From Brumimicrobium glaciale (GTDB lineage: Bacteria > Bacteroidota > Bacteroidia > Flavobacteriales_D > Crocinitomicaceae): 64,000 nt of DNA. The DNA is taken from the NCBI RefSeq assembly GCF_004152935.1, contig NZ_SETE01000001.1, positions 496,001 to 560,000 on the forward strand, in the 5' to 3' direction. The translations under genes were made by a program, and so were the position numbers. The stretch's first letter is position 1. The number at the start of each line of letters is the position of its first letter. This document shows positions 34,771 to 43,541 of this stretch, piece by piece. The notes under the pieces were generated by a model that was not told the DNA's origin, did no database searches, and was given only the letters and a program-made list of their open reading frames with translations.

Positions 34771-35029
34771 GAGTCGTTGTTTTATAGTATAGTTTCGATA
34801 ATGAATTAAATATAATAAATGTTGAAGGTCTAAAGGAAATTATTTTAGGATTTTTGTGAATATTGAGATGGATTTTGCTGGTTTGTTTTCGAAAATGCTA
34901 CAATTGAAATATGCCGTAGACACGTTCTGTTAGAAGGTGTTGATAAACGGCGAAGTAATTTGATAGCATTAAGAGGGATTAATTTTATTGATAGCATTCC
35001 GAGGAATCCTTTGTTAGTATAAAAACCAA

Positions 35030-35110
35030 ACATCGCTAAAAAAGCGATGTAGTTTTTTCATTCCTATAAATCACTTTCAAGACGAAAAAGTCTTGAGCGA
35101 TTTATAGGAA
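35030..35110. terminator. Two tandem A-loop hairpins
   Basis: Hairpin 1: ACATCGCT with AGCGATGT, A-rich loop (35030-35050), then a T run on plus. Hairpin 2: TTCCTATAAATC (35061-35072) with GATTTATAGGAA (35099-35110), inner stem CAAGAC/GTCTTG around a GAAAAA loop. Together with the next hairpin they make three in a row before the DUF421/DASH genes. They are probably transcription barriers. Confidence 0.65.
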
Positions 35111-35111
35111 T

Positions 35112-35145
35112 AAAAAAACCCGTAGCTAAAAAAGCTACGGGTTTT
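35112..35145 (-). terminator. Terminator of tRNA-Ser
   Basis: A 13-bp perfect stem AAAACCCGTAGCT with AGCTACGGGTTTT around an A5 loop. Minus-strand reading gives a U tract of at least seven bases right after the tRNA-Ser 3' end. It can also work on the plus strand. Confidence 0.9.
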
Positions 35146-35151
35146 CTTTGG

Positions 35152-35236
35152 CGGAGAAAGAGGGATTCGAACCCCCGGTACCCTGCGGTACGCTAGTTTT
35201 CAAGACTAGTGCATTCAACCGCTCTGCCATTTCTCC
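35152..35236 (-). tRNA. tRNA-Ser (anticodon TGA)
   Basis: 85 nt read on the minus strand: acceptor GGAGAAA paired with TTTCTCC, discriminator G, D arm GGCAGAGCGGTTGAATGC, anticodon loop CTTGAAA with TGA, a long class II variable arm (CGTACCGCAGGGTACC), T arm GGGTTCGAATCCC. CCA is not encoded. Confidence 0.96.
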
Positions 35237-35403
35237 GGGGCAAAGATACTCACATATATTTTTCCGGCAAGTGGAAAATGAAGATAATTTCAAACTATTT
35301 TATTTAACGCTGATTTTCAATAGCTAAGGATTGAATTATTTTTCTGTTTCCTCGATAAAAGTTACATTATAGTCAACAATCTTTATTTTTTTGCTGAAAA
35401 CCT

Positions 35404-35411
35404 TAAATTTG
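35404..35411 (+). promoter_or_regulatory. -7 box of GWxTD gene
   Basis: TAAATTTG, a TAnnTTTG match, 32 nt before the ATG. No TTTG box lies at the usual 19-21 nt spacing. Confidence 0.45.
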
Positions 35412-35443
35412 CATAGCTTTATGCTTTATTTCAATTCGAAAAT

Positions 35444-36901
35444 ATGAAGAATATAATTTTGATGCTTTTTGCTGTTTTATTCATTGGTGTAACAGCGTTT
35501 GGACAAGATAAAAACCTAAAAGCTTTTTTGAGTGAAGGCCAATTCTATGCTCCAGAGGCAGGGAACTACATTGAAATTCAATTGAATTTTGTGGGATATA
35601 GTTTAGAATACATTGATAGGGCAGAGGAGAAATTTGCTGAAGTGGAAATTAGTCAAGTGTTTTCACAAAACGATACTGTGGTTGTAGCAGATAAATATTT
35701 GTTGAAAAGTCCATTGGTTATAGATAGCTTGGTGGAAGATTTTCATGATATTCAGAAATATTTATTGGCTCCAGGGAAATATAGATACGATTTAGTGATC
35801 AGAGATATCAATTCAAAAGAAAAACCCACTTCTGTTACAAAGACAATAAAAATTAAAGATATGACTGATGAATTGGCGTTTTCGTCTTTCATTGCTGCAG
35901 AGTCAATCAGATCAAATCCACAATTGCAATCTATTTTCACGAAATTGGGCTATGATGTTGTGCCAATGGTGGGAGATTATTATCCAACTGAAATTCAAAA
36001 TTTACTTTATTATATAGAAGCGTATAATACTGATGCTACAATTGAAGATTCTGTTTACGTGGTGGAACAAAAAGTTATTGGAAGAGATGTGCGTTTAGAT
36101 TTAGAGGAATACACACGTTATTTTAGATATAAAAATTCACCAATTCAATCCATAGCAAAAGTGATTGATATTAGTATGCTGCCAACTGGAGCTTATACTT
36201 TAGAGCTGAATTTGTTGAGTCGAGATAAGCAAATTTTAGCACGTTCTGCATTTGATTTTGATAGAAATAATACCGAAGAAGTAAATGATTTGTCGTTCCA
36301 ATCTACAGTTTTAGATCCTGCTTTTGAACAGAGTGTTCCTGAAGATTCATTAGGATATTATGTAGCGAGTTTAATTCCAATCTCTCGTCAAGGTGAAGTA
36401 AAAAACATCATTCGTATATTAAAAGAGAAAGATAAGGAGCAGAATATGCGTTATTTACAAGCTTTTTGGCAACAAACTAGTCCTGAAAAACCTTATGAAG
36501 GTTGGGTGAAATATAAAGCACAAGTTGACAAAGTAGAAGCTTTATTTGCGACAAATTTCCAAGTTGGATTTGAAACTGATCGCGGTCGTGTTTTTCTGCA
36601 ATATGGTGCTCCAAATACCGTTATTGAGCAACCTTCTTCACCAGCAGAATATCCTTATGAAGTTTGGCAATACGATAAAATTAAGCAGTATTCTAACAGA
36701 AGATTTATTTTCTATAGTCAAACTAACTTGAATAAGGATTACACTTTATTGCACAGTGATATGGTTGGCGAGCTTCAAAATTACAGATGGAAATACGCCT
36801 TAAATAAAAGAAGTACGCCAGATTCGAATTTAGATGATCCAACTGGTGGTGCAAATCCTCATTTTGGTGGAAATTCTTCGAGATATTACAATAGTTACTG
36901 A
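35444..36901 (+). CDS. GWxTD domain-containing protein
   Basis: 485 residues with a signal peptide (...IGVTAFGQ, about 1-20). The C-terminal third is the GWxTD domain: YLQAFWQQTSPEKP then VGFETDRGRVFLQYGAPNTV (the W of the name is F here, about residue 375), PYEVWQYD and RRFIFYS. The N-terminal part has beta-rich repeats typical of the family. GWxTD proteins are exported and of unknown function. The gene is followed within 6 nt by a GT2 gene. Confidence 0.88.
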   Translation: MKNIILMLFAVLFIGVTAFGQDKNLKAFLSEGQFYAPEAGNYIEIQLNFVGYSLEYIDRAEEKFAEVEISQVFSQNDTVVVADKYLLKSPLVIDSLVEDFHDIQKYLLAPGKYRYDLVIRDINSKEKPTSVTKTIKIKDMTDELAFSSFIAAESIRSNPQLQSIFTKLGYDVVPMVGDYYPTEIQNLLYYIEAYNTDATIEDSVYVVEQKVIGRDVRLDLEEYTRYFRYKNSPIQSIAKVIDISMLPTGAYTLELNLLSRDKQILARSAFDFDRNNTEEVNDLSFQSTVLDPAFEQSVPEDSLGYYVASLIPISRQGEVKNIIRILKEKDKEQNMRYLQAFWQQTSPEKPYEGWVKYKAQVDKVEALFATNFQVGFETDRGRVFLQYGAPNTVIEQPSSPAEYPYEVWQYDKIKQYSNRRFIFYSQTNLNKDYTLLHSDMVGELQNYRWKYALNKRSTPDSNLDDPTGGANPHFGGNSSRYYNSY

Positions 36902-36907
36902 TAAAAT

Positions 36908-37948
36908 TTGTCGCATTTGAAAACTGCTGTTGTTATTCTCAATTGGAATGGATTGTCCTTTTTGAAACAATTCCTACCCACTTTAATTCAAAATACTTCG
37001 GAAGCTGCTATTGTTGTGGTGGACAATCAATCGACGGATGAAAGTATGGCTTATGTCAAAGAAAGTCATCCTGAAGTTGAAGTAATTGTAAATACAAGTA
37101 ACGGTGGATTTGCCAAAGGATACAACGATGGTTTGAATCAGTTGAAAGGTCGATTTGAATATTATGTATTGATAAATTCAGATATTGAGGTGACGCCAAA
37201 TTGGTTAGCTCCTTTGGTTGCAAAACTAGAGAATAACCCTAATATAGCTGGAGTTCAACCGAAAGTTTTGGCTTTTCACAAGAAAACACATTTCGAACAC
37301 GCTGGTGCAAGTGGAGGATTTATGGATAAAAATTATTATCCATTTTGTCGAGGTAGAATTTTTGATGAAGTAGAGGAGGATCTTAATCAATACGATAACG
37401 ACAAAGAAGTTTTCTGGACTACAGGAGCATGTATGGTTATTCGTTCAAAAGTTTACCACAAGCTCGGAGGGCTAGACGAAGATTTCTTTGCTCACATGGA
37501 GGAAATCGATTTTTGTTGGCGTGCGAAAAAGCAAAATCATTCATTTTATGTTGTGCCAGCTTCAAAAGTATATCATGTTGGCGGCGGAACATTGAATTAC
37601 GAAAATCCAAGAAAAACATTTTTAAATTTTAGAAATAGCTTGTACACGATTCATAAGAATCATGTAGGATGGCTTTTTGGAAAGATTTTCTACCGGTTAA
37701 TTTTGGATGGAATTGCAGCTGCGAAATACTTAGTAGGATTTCAATTCAAACATATTTTTGCGATTCTTAAAGCGCATGGTGCCTATTATTCGAATATTTC
37801 ATATTTGAATAGAAAACGCAAGCAAATTCAGAATGAAAGTACAGAATACAATAAAGCTGGGTTGTATAAAGCTTCATTATTGTGGGCTTATTTCTTTAAA
37901 AGAATTAAGAAATTTGAAGGATTGAATAAACGATTTTTCGTGGAGTAG
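36908..37948 (+). CDS. Family 2 glycosyltransferase (rhamnosyltransferase-like)
   Basis: About 346 residues. Start is TTG at 36908 or, more like homologs, TTG at 36917 (giving LKTAVVILNWNG); no in-frame ATG precedes the fold. GT-A landmarks: VVILNWNG, VVVDNQSTDES, the metal-binding Asp region INSDIEV, WTTGACMVIRS, and the acceptor-site FFAHMEEIDFCWR. The C-terminal part contains amphipathic or hydrophobic stretches near the membrane. It would add a sugar to a cell-surface polymer. It shares a transcript with the GWxTD gene (6-nt gap). Confidence 0.88.
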   Translation: MSHLKTAVVILNWNGLSFLKQFLPTLIQNTSEAAIVVVDNQSTDESMAYVKESHPEVEVIVNTSNGGFAKGYNDGLNQLKGRFEYYVLINSDIEVTPNWLAPLVAKLENNPNIAGVQPKVLAFHKKTHFEHAGASGGFMDKNYYPFCRGRIFDEVEEDLNQYDNDKEVFWTTGACMVIRSKVYHKLGGLDEDFFAHMEEIDFCWRAKKQNHSFYVVPASKVYHVGGGTLNYENPRKTFLNFRNSLYTIHKNHVGWLFGKIFYRLILDGIAAAKYLVGFQFKHIFAILKAHGAYYSNISYLNRKRKQIQNESTEYNKAGLYKASLLWAYFFKRIKKFEGLNKRFFVE

Positions 37949-37966
37949 ATTGGTTATGCTAAGAAA

Positions 37967-38380
37967 TTACTTCTTCAATTTCAAGAAATAATCCAAAGCT
38001 AATTCATATCCAGTCATTCCAAAACCAAAAATGCAACCTACTGCAACTGGACTAATTAAACTCTCGTGTCTGAAAGATTCTCTTGCCGAAATATTCGAAA
38101 TATGAACCTCAACTACAGGGATTTCGATTGCAGCAACAGCATCACGAATTGCAACAGAAGTATGTGTATATCCACCAGCGTTTAAAATGATTCCATCTGC
38201 TTTTGCATCATGTAAAGTATTGATTATTTCTCCCTCAACATTACTTTGATAAACAGAAACATGAACTCCTTCTTTTTGGATTTCGTGAATATATTCATCA
38301 AAACTTTTATCTCCATAAATAGAAGGTTGGCGTTTTCCAAGAAGATTCAAATTTGGGCCGTTGATGATTAGAATTCTCAT
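37967..38380 (-). CDS. aroQ: 3-dehydroquinate dehydratase, type II
   Basis: 137 residues, the normal length for the type II enzyme. It converts 3-dehydroquinate to 3-dehydroshikimate (shikimate pathway). N-terminal INGPNLNLLGKRQPSIYG carries the catalytic Tyr22. LNAGGYTHTSVAIRDA is the substrate-binding Asn region, and VEVHISNISARESFRHES supplies the catalytic His and Arg. Monocistronic, divergent from the Xer recombinase gene and convergent with the GT2 gene. Confidence 0.97.
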   Translation of the reverse strand: MRILIINGPNLNLLGKRQPSIYGDKSFDEYIHEIQKEGVHVSVYQSNVEGEIINTLHDAKADGIILNAGGYTHTSVAIRDAVAAIEIPVVEVHISNISARESFRHESLISPVAVGCIFGFGMTGYELALDYFLKLKK

Positions 38381-38683
38381 ATTGCTTTTATTTTCATTTA
38401 GTTATTCTGAATGTGAATTTAGAATATTTTCAAGTCAAACGAGTTGTTTTTGATTAACATCCATAAAATCAACATCGGTATTAAACTTTGGAGTGATTTT
38501 AAATTATTGAGTTCTCAAATCAATTCGTTTTACAATATTAATAAAATTACGTCAATACTCATATAATCCTTAAGGGATAACATGTGTTAACCTAAGACGT
38601 AAGTTCTAGGTTAACGTAATTAATACGTTACAAAGTGCTGGAAGCACGACACCATTTCTCTTTAATTTCATTAAATTCAACCC
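38381..38683. promoter_or_regulatory. Divergent intergenic region with inverted repeats
   Basis: 303 bp between divergent aroQ and the recombinase gene. It contains GTTAACCTA...TAGGTTAAC (38586-38615) and the perfect inverted repeat TAACGTA-ATTAA-TACGTTA (38612-38630), which overlap by four bases. They could be operators or a switchable hairpin. No gene is seen. Confidence 0.5.
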
Positions 38684-39586
38684 GTGGATCAATGGAAAAT
38701 ATACAATCGTGATTTTGTGAACTACCTAAAAATCGAAAGAGGATTGGCAGAGAATTCAATTTTTGCCTATCAGCGAGATTTAGAAAAACTCAGTGACTTC
38801 TGCTCTGATCGTTCCATTGAACCCAAAAAAGTAAGTTTAGAAGTGCTCAAAAACTTCATTGCTGATTTATATGATTTAGGATTGTCAGCTCGTTCTCAAG
38901 CAAGAGTAATTAGCGGAATAAAACAATTTTTCGATTTTATGGTTTTAGAAGGAATTCGAGATGAAGACCCGAGCAGTTTACTCGAATTACCTAAAATAGG
39001 AATGAAATTACCTGTATTTTTGAGTATAGCCGAAATTGATGAGATGATTGGAGCGATTGATTTAAGTAAGCCCGAAGGTCACCGCAATAAAGCAATGCTA
39101 GAAACTTTATACAGCTGTGGATTGCGTGTAAGTGAATTAATTAATTTAAAATTTTCCAATATTTTCTTCAAACAAGGTTTTATTCGCGTAATTGGAAAAG
39201 GAAATAAAGAACGTTTGGTTCCTGTGAGTCCATCTGTGGAAAAGGAAATCGGAATTTATGTTTCTGGAACACGGAACCACATGCATATTCACAAAGGTCA
39301 TGAAGATTTTGTGTTTTTAAATCGCCGAGGAAGGCAATTGACACGTGTTATGATTTTTACAATTGTGAAGAATTTAGCATTAACGATCGGACTCAAGAAA
39401 AAAGTAAGTCCGCATACATTCCGTCATTCATTTGCAACGCATTTAATTGAAGGAGGCGCGAATTTACGAGCCATTCAAGAAATGTTGGGACATGAATCTA
39501 TAACCACAACCGAGATTTATACGCATTTAGATCAGTCATTTATTCGAGAGGCGATAATTAGTTTTCATCCGAGGAATAAAAAATAA
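38684..39586 (+). CDS. Site-specific tyrosine recombinase (XerC/XerD family)
   Basis: 300 residues. The N-terminal core-binding domain (about 1-95, with YQRDLEKLSDF and SGIKQFFDFMV) is followed by the catalytic domain: Arg in YSCGLRVSELINL, Lys in IGKGNKERLVPV, HTFRHSFATHLIEGG (His-x2-Arg), GHESITTTEIYTH with the nucleophilic Tyr. This fits XerD-type enzymes that resolve chromosome dimers at dif; no dif site is seen here. Start is GTG at 38684 (GTG GAT CAA TGG), whose N-terminus aligns with other Xer proteins. Confidence 0.92.
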   Translation: MDQWKIYNRDFVNYLKIERGLAENSIFAYQRDLEKLSDFCSDRSIEPKKVSLEVLKNFIADLYDLGLSARSQARVISGIKQFFDFMVLEGIRDEDPSSLLELPKIGMKLPVFLSIAEIDEMIGAIDLSKPEGHRNKAMLETLYSCGLRVSELINLKFSNIFFKQGFIRVIGKGNKERLVPVSPSVEKEIGIYVSGTRNHMHIHKGHEDFVFLNRRGRQLTRVMIFTIVKNLALTIGLKKKVSPHTFRHSFATHLIEGGANLRAIQEMLGHESITTTEIYTHLDQSFIREAIISFHPRNKK

Positions 39587-39662
39587 TGGTAGAGACGCAA
39601 TGCATTGCGTCTCCACCATAGCGCATTGCATCTCCACCATACCGCATTGCGTCTCCACCATT
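39587..39662. repeat. Palindrome plus three 21-bp direct repeats
   Basis: 32-bp inverted repeat 39587-39618 with core GAGACGCAATGCATTGCGTC, then two further partial repeats of GCATTGCGTCTCCACCAT (units about 21 bp at 39601, 39622 and 39643). The core is a known style of Bacteroidota dispersed repeat and related to 23417-23466. It lies right after the recombinase stop and probably serves as its terminator. Confidence 0.65.
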
Positions 39663-39769
39663 ATAAAATCAAATCGTCCGCACATATCATTTTTAATATG
39701 AAATCCCATATGTCATTTTTTATTCGCAGTTGTCCTTGATATTTGTTATTTTTGATGAAAAATATAACT

Positions 39770-41323
39770 ATGGGATGTTCAAGTTGTGGATCTGGAGGAG
39801 GAATTCCTACCGGATGCAAGAGTAACGGGACCTGTAGCTCTGGAGGATGCAATAAACTTGGCGTTTTCGATTGGCTTGCAAATATGCAATTACCAAGCGG
39901 AAAAAGTCAATTTGATATAGTTGAAATACGATTTAAAAACAGTCGAAAATCTTTTTTTAGAAATTTAAAAGGATTTGAATTGAATGTTGGCGACGTTGTT
40001 GTCGTTGAAGCAAGCCCGGGCTATGATGTCGGGGTTATTTCAGTTGTAGGAGAACTTTCCAGAATACAGCTTCAAAAAAAAGCACCAAACTTTAAGGCTC
40101 ACGAAGCACGAAAAATTATTCGTCATGCTTCACAGGAGGATATTGATAAATGGGTGGCTTCGCGTAAAAACGAAGAAAGCGTGATGCACAAAGCGCGTGA
40201 AATGGCGATTCATCTGAAACTCGATATGAAAATATCTGATGTTGAATATCAGGGTGATGGTTCAAAAGCGACGTTTTATTATACGGCAAATGGTCGTGTA
40301 GACTTTCGTCAGTTGATTAAAGATATGGCGGATAATTTCCGTGTACGTATTGAAATGCGACAAATTGGTGCAAGACAAGAATCTGCTCGTTTGGGTGGAA
40401 TTGGATCTTGTGGACGTGAGTTGTGTTGTTCAACTTGGTTGACAGACTTCCGTTCTGTAAGTACAAGTGCAGCAAGGTATCAGCAACTTTCATTGAATCC
40501 GCAAAAGCTTGCGGGACAATGTGGTAAGCTAAAATGTTGTTTGAATTACGAATTGGATATGTATATTGATGAACTGAAAAGTTTTCCATCTACAGAAATC
40601 AAATTGTATTCAAAAAAAGGATCTGGAATTCACATTAAAACCGATGTTTTCAAACGATTAATGTGGTATTTACATCAAACAGATGATAAGTCAGGACCTG
40701 CATTGGTAGCTCTTTCACCAGAACGCGCAAAAGAAATTATTGCGATGAACAAGGAGAAGGAAAAACCAGAGGATTTAAAAGACTTTGACCAAGCAACGTT
40801 TGATACGAAAGCACCAAAAGCACCAGATTATTCCAATGTCGTTGGACAAGATGATTTGAATCGTTTTGATAAAAAATTCACCAAGAAGAAAAAACGTAAG
40901 GGAGGTAAGAAAAAACCTACTGGAAATGCTGGAGGTGATGTTAAAACTGCTGACTCAAAAACTCCAAAGGCAATTGATAACAGTAAATCAAATGATGTGA
41001 AATCTGCGGACAATAGGCCAAAACCGAAAGGAAAAAGACCTGTTAAGAAGAATCCGAACGCAAAAGTAAATCCGAACGATAATAAGCCGGATGATAAAAA
41101 GCCAGCAGGGAAAAAACCTGTGAAACGCAATCCAGACGATAAAGCAAAACCAGTTGATAAAACTAAGTCTGCTGAGAATGGTAAGCCGGTAGAAAATAAA
41201 TCTGCAGATAAAAAACCAAATACCAATAAACCAAGGCCTGCTAAAAAACGTCCGCCACGTAAACCGGGAGACGAAAGTAAGCCAACGAATAAAGGAAATA
41301 ACGATAATGAAAAAAGCAGTTAA
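39770..41323 (+). CDS. PSP1 domain protein (RicT/YaaT-like)
   Basis: About 517 residues from the ATG at 39770 (an in-frame ATG 27 nt upstream is less like homologs, which begin Met-x-Cys-Ser-Ser-Cys). Cys-rich N-terminus (CSSCGSGGG...CKSNGTCSSGGC), then the PSP1 domain with GSCGRELCCSTWL and GQCGKLKCCLNYELD, the Cys motifs that in RicT bind Fe-S clusters. The last 150 residues are a Lys/Pro/Asn/Asp low-complexity tail, probably disordered. RicT homologs control mRNA processing in Firmicutes. In Bacteroidota the gene is next to gldH. Overlaps gldH by 17 nt. Confidence 0.88.
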   Translation: MGCSSCGSGGGIPTGCKSNGTCSSGGCNKLGVFDWLANMQLPSGKSQFDIVEIRFKNSRKSFFRNLKGFELNVGDVVVVEASPGYDVGVISVVGELSRIQLQKKAPNFKAHEARKIIRHASQEDIDKWVASRKNEESVMHKAREMAIHLKLDMKISDVEYQGDGSKATFYYTANGRVDFRQLIKDMADNFRVRIEMRQIGARQESARLGGIGSCGRELCCSTWLTDFRSVSTSAARYQQLSLNPQKLAGQCGKLKCCLNYELDMYIDELKSFPSTEIKLYSKKGSGIHIKTDVFKRLMWYLHQTDDKSGPALVALSPERAKEIIAMNKEKEKPEDLKDFDQATFDTKAPKAPDYSNVVGQDDLNRFDKKFTKKKKRKGGKKKPTGNAGGDVKTADSKTPKAIDNSKSNDVKSADNRPKPKGKRPVKKNPNAKVNPNDNKPDDKKPAGKKPVKRNPDDKAKPVDKTKSAENGKPVENKSADKKPNTNKPRPAKKRPPRKPGDESKPTNKGNNDNEKSS

Positions 41324-41774
41324 AACACTTTCTTTTATTACGGTTTTAGGACTGTTTACATTCTTGCAAAGCTGTGGTGAACAGCCCTACTTTGATCAAG
41401 TGCATAACTTTGATGATAAATCATGGGACAAAAAGGACACTGCTATTTTTATAGTAGATGTCCAAGATTCCTTGACCAATCATGATTTCATTATTTCGTT
41501 GAGAACAACAACGGACTATATGTACAGCAATTTGTGGATTTATGTTTGGGTTACTGCGCCAGATGGATCGACTTCAAAAGTTGCACAGAAAATTCCAATG
41601 GCAAGACCTGATGGTTCTTGGGTTGGAAGAGTTTCTGGATCATTGGTTGAAAGTAGATTGCGTTTTGATTCTAAGCCTTTCCCAATTAAAGGAGAGTATG
41701 TTTTCAAAATGGTGAATGCAACACAAGAAAAATCGATTACAGATGTGATGGATATTGGTTTAAGGATTGAATAA
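41307..41774 (+). CDS. gldH: Gliding motility lipoprotein GldH
   Basis: 155 residues. Lipobox FLQSC (Cys about 23). Length and the sequence FDQVHNFDDKSWDKKDTA, SNLWIYVWVTAPDG, and PIKGEYVFKMVNATQEKSI...DVMDIGLRIE match GldH, a lipoprotein required for gliding and for T9SS-dependent secretion in Flavobacterium. It starts inside the 3' end of the PSP1 gene (17-nt overlap), a conserved pairing as far as I know. It supports T9SS function for the four secreted proteins at the left of the window. Confidence 0.9.
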   Translation: MKKAVKTLSFITVLGLFTFLQSCGEQPYFDQVHNFDDKSWDKKDTAIFIVDVQDSLTNHDFIISLRTTTDYMYSNLWIYVWVTAPDGSTSKVAQKIPMARPDGSWVGRVSGSLVESRLRFDSKPFPIKGEYVFKMVNATQEKSITDVMDIGLRIE

Positions 41775-41828
41775 GATTTAAATGCTATTTAAAATGGTTT
41801 TAAAAACTGTTTAAACGAATAAAATTAC

Positions 41829-41865
41829 AAACGACTGACTCATTGGGTTGGTCGTTTTTTTTTTT
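41829..41865 (+). terminator. Terminator after gldH
   Basis: AACGACTGAC with GTTGGTCGTT (two G-T pairs) followed by eleven Ts. Confidence 0.85.
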
Positions 41866-41934
41866 GAGATGGATGTTTTGAAACGATAGCCAAAAAGATG
41901 TTTTGTAAATACTTTGATTTGTAAATTTTGTGTA

Positions 41935-42780
41935 CTAATGAACTAATAAGTTTTCTTTAAACCTTGTCCAATTTAGCCTTTGTTTAATTCCGATTCCGAT
42001 GTAGGAAAAGTGAGTAGTAATAGTTTCTGAATCTACAATATAGTCTGCATAATGTGTTTCATAAGTTGCATAAGAACTTACAGTTGTAGTATTATCCCCA
42101 GTCGTTGTTTTAGCAACTCTAAAACTAAAATATTCATTAAAATTTCTGTTCATCTGGAACTGAACTAAAAAATCTAAATGATCATTAATTTTATAAGAAA
42201 GACCCATAAAATATCTAAATAAAATAATAGGATTATTTTCAACCTTGTATTGCTCCTTTTTATTTTTAAACTGTACAGAGTAAGAAACACTGCTGTTTTC
42301 AGAAAACACAAGAGCTTCATCATTCTCAAATTCCTTTGTGTAATCCTTGTAAATACGAGGAGCCCAATCGATACCAAAACTAATTTGCATATTTTCACCC
42401 AAGTTAATTCTTTTCTCTAAGCCTAAACTCGGTAAAAATCTGTAATTGTAAATAGAATGAAAACTTTCATTTAATTTTTGATTACCTCCTATTGGGTAGC
42501 GCAACTCGTAAAAAGTCTGCCCAAACCCAAATCCTAAATTCAAAAATATTTTCCTTTTTTGATTTAAGGACTGACTAAACTTAAACATGTATTCGGTATC
42601 GAAAGATGCATTAGGTTTTCTTTCTTTATTTGAAAAGAGATCAAAATACTTATCAGGATGGGTTCCAGAACCAAAGTAACCATTGTTTGGTGTGCCGATT
42701 GAAACAGTATATTTCAATTCTGTTTGGCCTAATGCCATGTTTGTAAAAAAAATAAATGATAAAAAATAAAAATACCTCAT
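41935..42780 (-). CDS. Predicted outer-membrane beta-barrel protein, unknown
   Basis: 281 residues, signal peptide (MRYFYFLSFIFFTNMALGQ). The rest is rich in aromatic-flanked beta strands (FLNLGFGFGQTFYELRY, YFMGLSYKINDHLDFLVQFQ, FSYIGIGIKQRL), typical of small barrels. No family is recognised. Its ATG overlaps the stop codon of the next upstream gene by 4 nt (ATGA), so the two are coupled. Confidence 0.6.
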   Translation of the reverse strand: MRYFYFLSFIFFTNMALGQTELKYTVSIGTPNNGYFGSGTHPDKYFDLFSNKERKPNASFDTEYMFKFSQSLNQKRKIFLNLGFGFGQTFYELRYPIGGNQKLNESFHSIYNYRFLPSLGLEKRINLGENMQISFGIDWAPRIYKDYTKEFENDEALVFSENSSVSYSVQFKNKKEQYKVENNPIILFRYFMGLSYKINDHLDFLVQFQMNRNFNEYFSFRVAKTTTGDNTTTVSSYATYETHYADYIVDSETITTHFSYIGIGIKQRLNWTRFKENLLVH

Positions 42781-43541
42781 AATGAATATATTAATCTAAA
42801 CCCCAAGTTAAATCGGCTAATTTTAATTAAAGTGTTGTTTAAAGGGTTTCGTGTGAATCCAATTCCATTGGGCGCTGTTGGTATGAATGAATATCTTGTA
42901 GTTGTAATATAATCATCCCTAATAACCAATTGACAATATGTTCTCAGTAAAATCTTTTCTGATATCTTAACTTTAGAACCAATATTAAAATAAGGAGTAA
43001 GAGCGCTAATGATTTTGTTTGAGTTATTTAATTTTATGAAATTGCTATACAATATGTTATTGAGCTGCGGAATGAGTAACTCATTAGTATTTTCAACTTG
43101 GAATGTTTTTCCTATTAGATAATCAGGAGAAAAACCACATTCGAAATAAACGGATGAATTTGTTTGTTTCATTATTTTCTCTATTCCTATCCCTATCTGA
43201 ATCTTCAATTCAAGAGTAGAAAAGTTATAGAAACCTAATGATTTTCCTCCAGCCTCAAATTCTTGTTTAAATCTATTTTGTTGATAACCAGATCCAACAT
43301 TATAGTAAAGTAAATTAAAAATTTTTTTTGATTCAAAACCAACCAGTAAGCTATTTGCAGTTCTGCTTTCTAAAGGATTAATGTTAAAAGGTTCTTCAAC
43401 GTCAAAATTAATTGACGTTGAAAAACTAAAACTATTTTCATAATATATGCTTTGTGCAAGTGTCGTGTCAATTGAAACTAGACAAATTATTAAACCAAAA
43501 TAGGTTCTTACTGACTTGACCAAAGATTTATACTTGCACAT
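42777..43541 (-). CDS. Predicted outer-membrane or secreted beta protein, unknown
   Basis: 254 residues. N-terminal hydrophobic signal (LIICLVSIDTTLAQ, preceded by an unusually long cytoplasmic N-part; a shorter start is possible). Beta-rich with aromatic strands and a terminal strand FNLGFRLIYSL, as in outer-membrane barrels. Similar in size and style to its partner downstream, with which it overlaps by 4 nt. Both are probably co-assembled or paralogous. No family recognised. Confidence 0.6.
   Translation of the reverse strand: MCKYKSLVKSVRTYFGLIICLVSIDTTLAQSIYYENSFSFSTSINFDVEEPFNINPLESRTANSLLVGFESKKIFNLLYYNVGSGYQQNRFKQEFEAGGKSLGFYNFSTLELKIQIGIGIEKIMKQTNSSVYFECGFSPDYLIGKTFQVENTNELLIPQLNNILYSNFIKLNNSNKIISALTPYFNIGSKVKISEKILLRTYCQLVIRDDYITTTRYSFIPTAPNGIGFTRNPLNNTLIKISRFNLGFRLIYSL

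Noticed and set aside
38684-39586. Xer recombinase as the integrase of a genomic island
   Set aside because: Length and motifs fit the housekeeping XerC/D type, and no attachment duplication or phage gene is nearby.
39601-39662. CRISPR array from three 21-bp repeats
   Set aside because: Units are contiguous with no spacers, diverge, and no cas gene is near. They are the arm of a dispersed palindrome repeat.
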